Of a DNA stretch of 5,444 bases, positions 5,263 through 5,444 are shown one piece after another. The DNA lies in the NCBI GenBank assembly GCA_946612455.1, contig CAMOER010000066.1, positions 1 to 5,444 of the forward strand, given 5' to 3'. Source of the DNA: UBA3305 sp002373555 (GTDB taxonomy: Bacteria; Bacillota; Clostridia; Lachnospirales; Lachnospiraceae). The position numbers and the translations under genes were made by a program. The first letter of the stretch is position 1, and each line of letters begins with the position of its first letter. The notes under the pieces are model-generated. The model was not told where the DNA came from. It worked only from the letters and a program-made list of their open reading frames with translations, and made no database searches.

Positions 5263-5444
5263 TCAGGAGAGAAAATCGTCATCGTCGTCATCCAGGTCCG
5301 CGAAGTCGTCCTCCGCTCGGCTGTGGCCGCCCAGAGGCGTTCCGTCCGCCAGCTTCTGCAGATTGTTGAGGCCGCACGCGATGCCCTTGTTGCCGTTGGA
5401 ATTGAAAGCGTAGAAGTTGATGCTGGCCCTGCCGATGATGCCGG
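5263..5444 (-). CDS. C-terminus of a DUF2815-type ssDNA-binding protein (partial)
   Basis: The last 59 residues of a gene entering from the right edge are visible, ending at TGA (5265-5263). The segment GRASINFYAFNSNGNKGIAC, then GLNNLQKLADGTPLGG and SRAEDDFADL, matches my knowledge of the DUF2815 family. These phage proteins are considered single-stranded-DNA-binding proteins related to T7 gp2.5. The C-terminus is a run of aspartates ending in DDFLS. An acidic tail with a terminal hydrophobic residue is typical of SSBs and is used to contact polymerase and other replication partners. The location just upstream of the phage polymerase supports the assignment. The first complete codon begins at 5442; the N-terminal part is outside the window. 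Confidence 0.8.
   Translation of the reverse strand, partial: GIIGRASINFYAFNSNGNKGIACGLNNLQKLADGTPLGGHSRAEDDFADLDDDDDDFLS

Overview
The window looks like part of a temperate phage or prophage replication module from a Clostridia-type Firmicute (Lachnospiraceae-like). The reasons are the strong AGGAGG-type ribosome binding sites, mid-range GC, and the order on the minus strand: C-terminus of a DUF2815-type single-stranded-DNA-binding protein, a small membrane protein, then a short phage family-A DNA polymerase. This assignment comes from recognising families by eye; no database search was made.

Minus strand, in order of transcription. Positions 5444-5263 hold the end of the DUF2815-like protein, with a very acidic tail. 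Positions 5198-5001 hold a 65-residue membrane protein. Positions 4946-2052 hold the DNA polymerase, with a 3'-5' exonuclease and a polymerase domain. Both gaps in this run contain a GC-rich hairpin followed by an identical 12-base ribosome-binding segment.

The highlight is inside the polymerase gene. A 305-residue intein (3185-2271) interrupts the conserved helix just before the HDE motif. Where an intein normally carries an in-frame homing endonuclease, a complete HNH homing endonuclease gene (2980-2279) is present in a different reading frame (+1). It has its own AGGAGG and GTG start, with a TAG just upstream in its frame, and it stops only 8 bases before the end of the intein. The same roughly 700 bases are therefore open in two frames: one keeps the intein and polymerase continuous, the other encodes the probable mobility enzyme. 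The endonuclease would be made by internal initiation rather than as a part of the intein.

Downstream of the polymerase (2051-1777) lie a weak terminator, an extended -10 promoter facing the next minus-strand gene, and a faint trace that may be a decayed serine-recombinase start on the plus strand. Positions 1776-784 encode a two-helix membrane protein resembling DUF3137, probably transcribed on its own. Positions 783-538 are non-coding and hold direct and inverted repeats and a clear Rho-independent terminator. That terminator ends a plus-strand gene at 4-537 for a small cysteine-containing protein with a sigma-70 region 4-like helix-turn-helix. The left third of the window may be accessory DNA next to the phage module.
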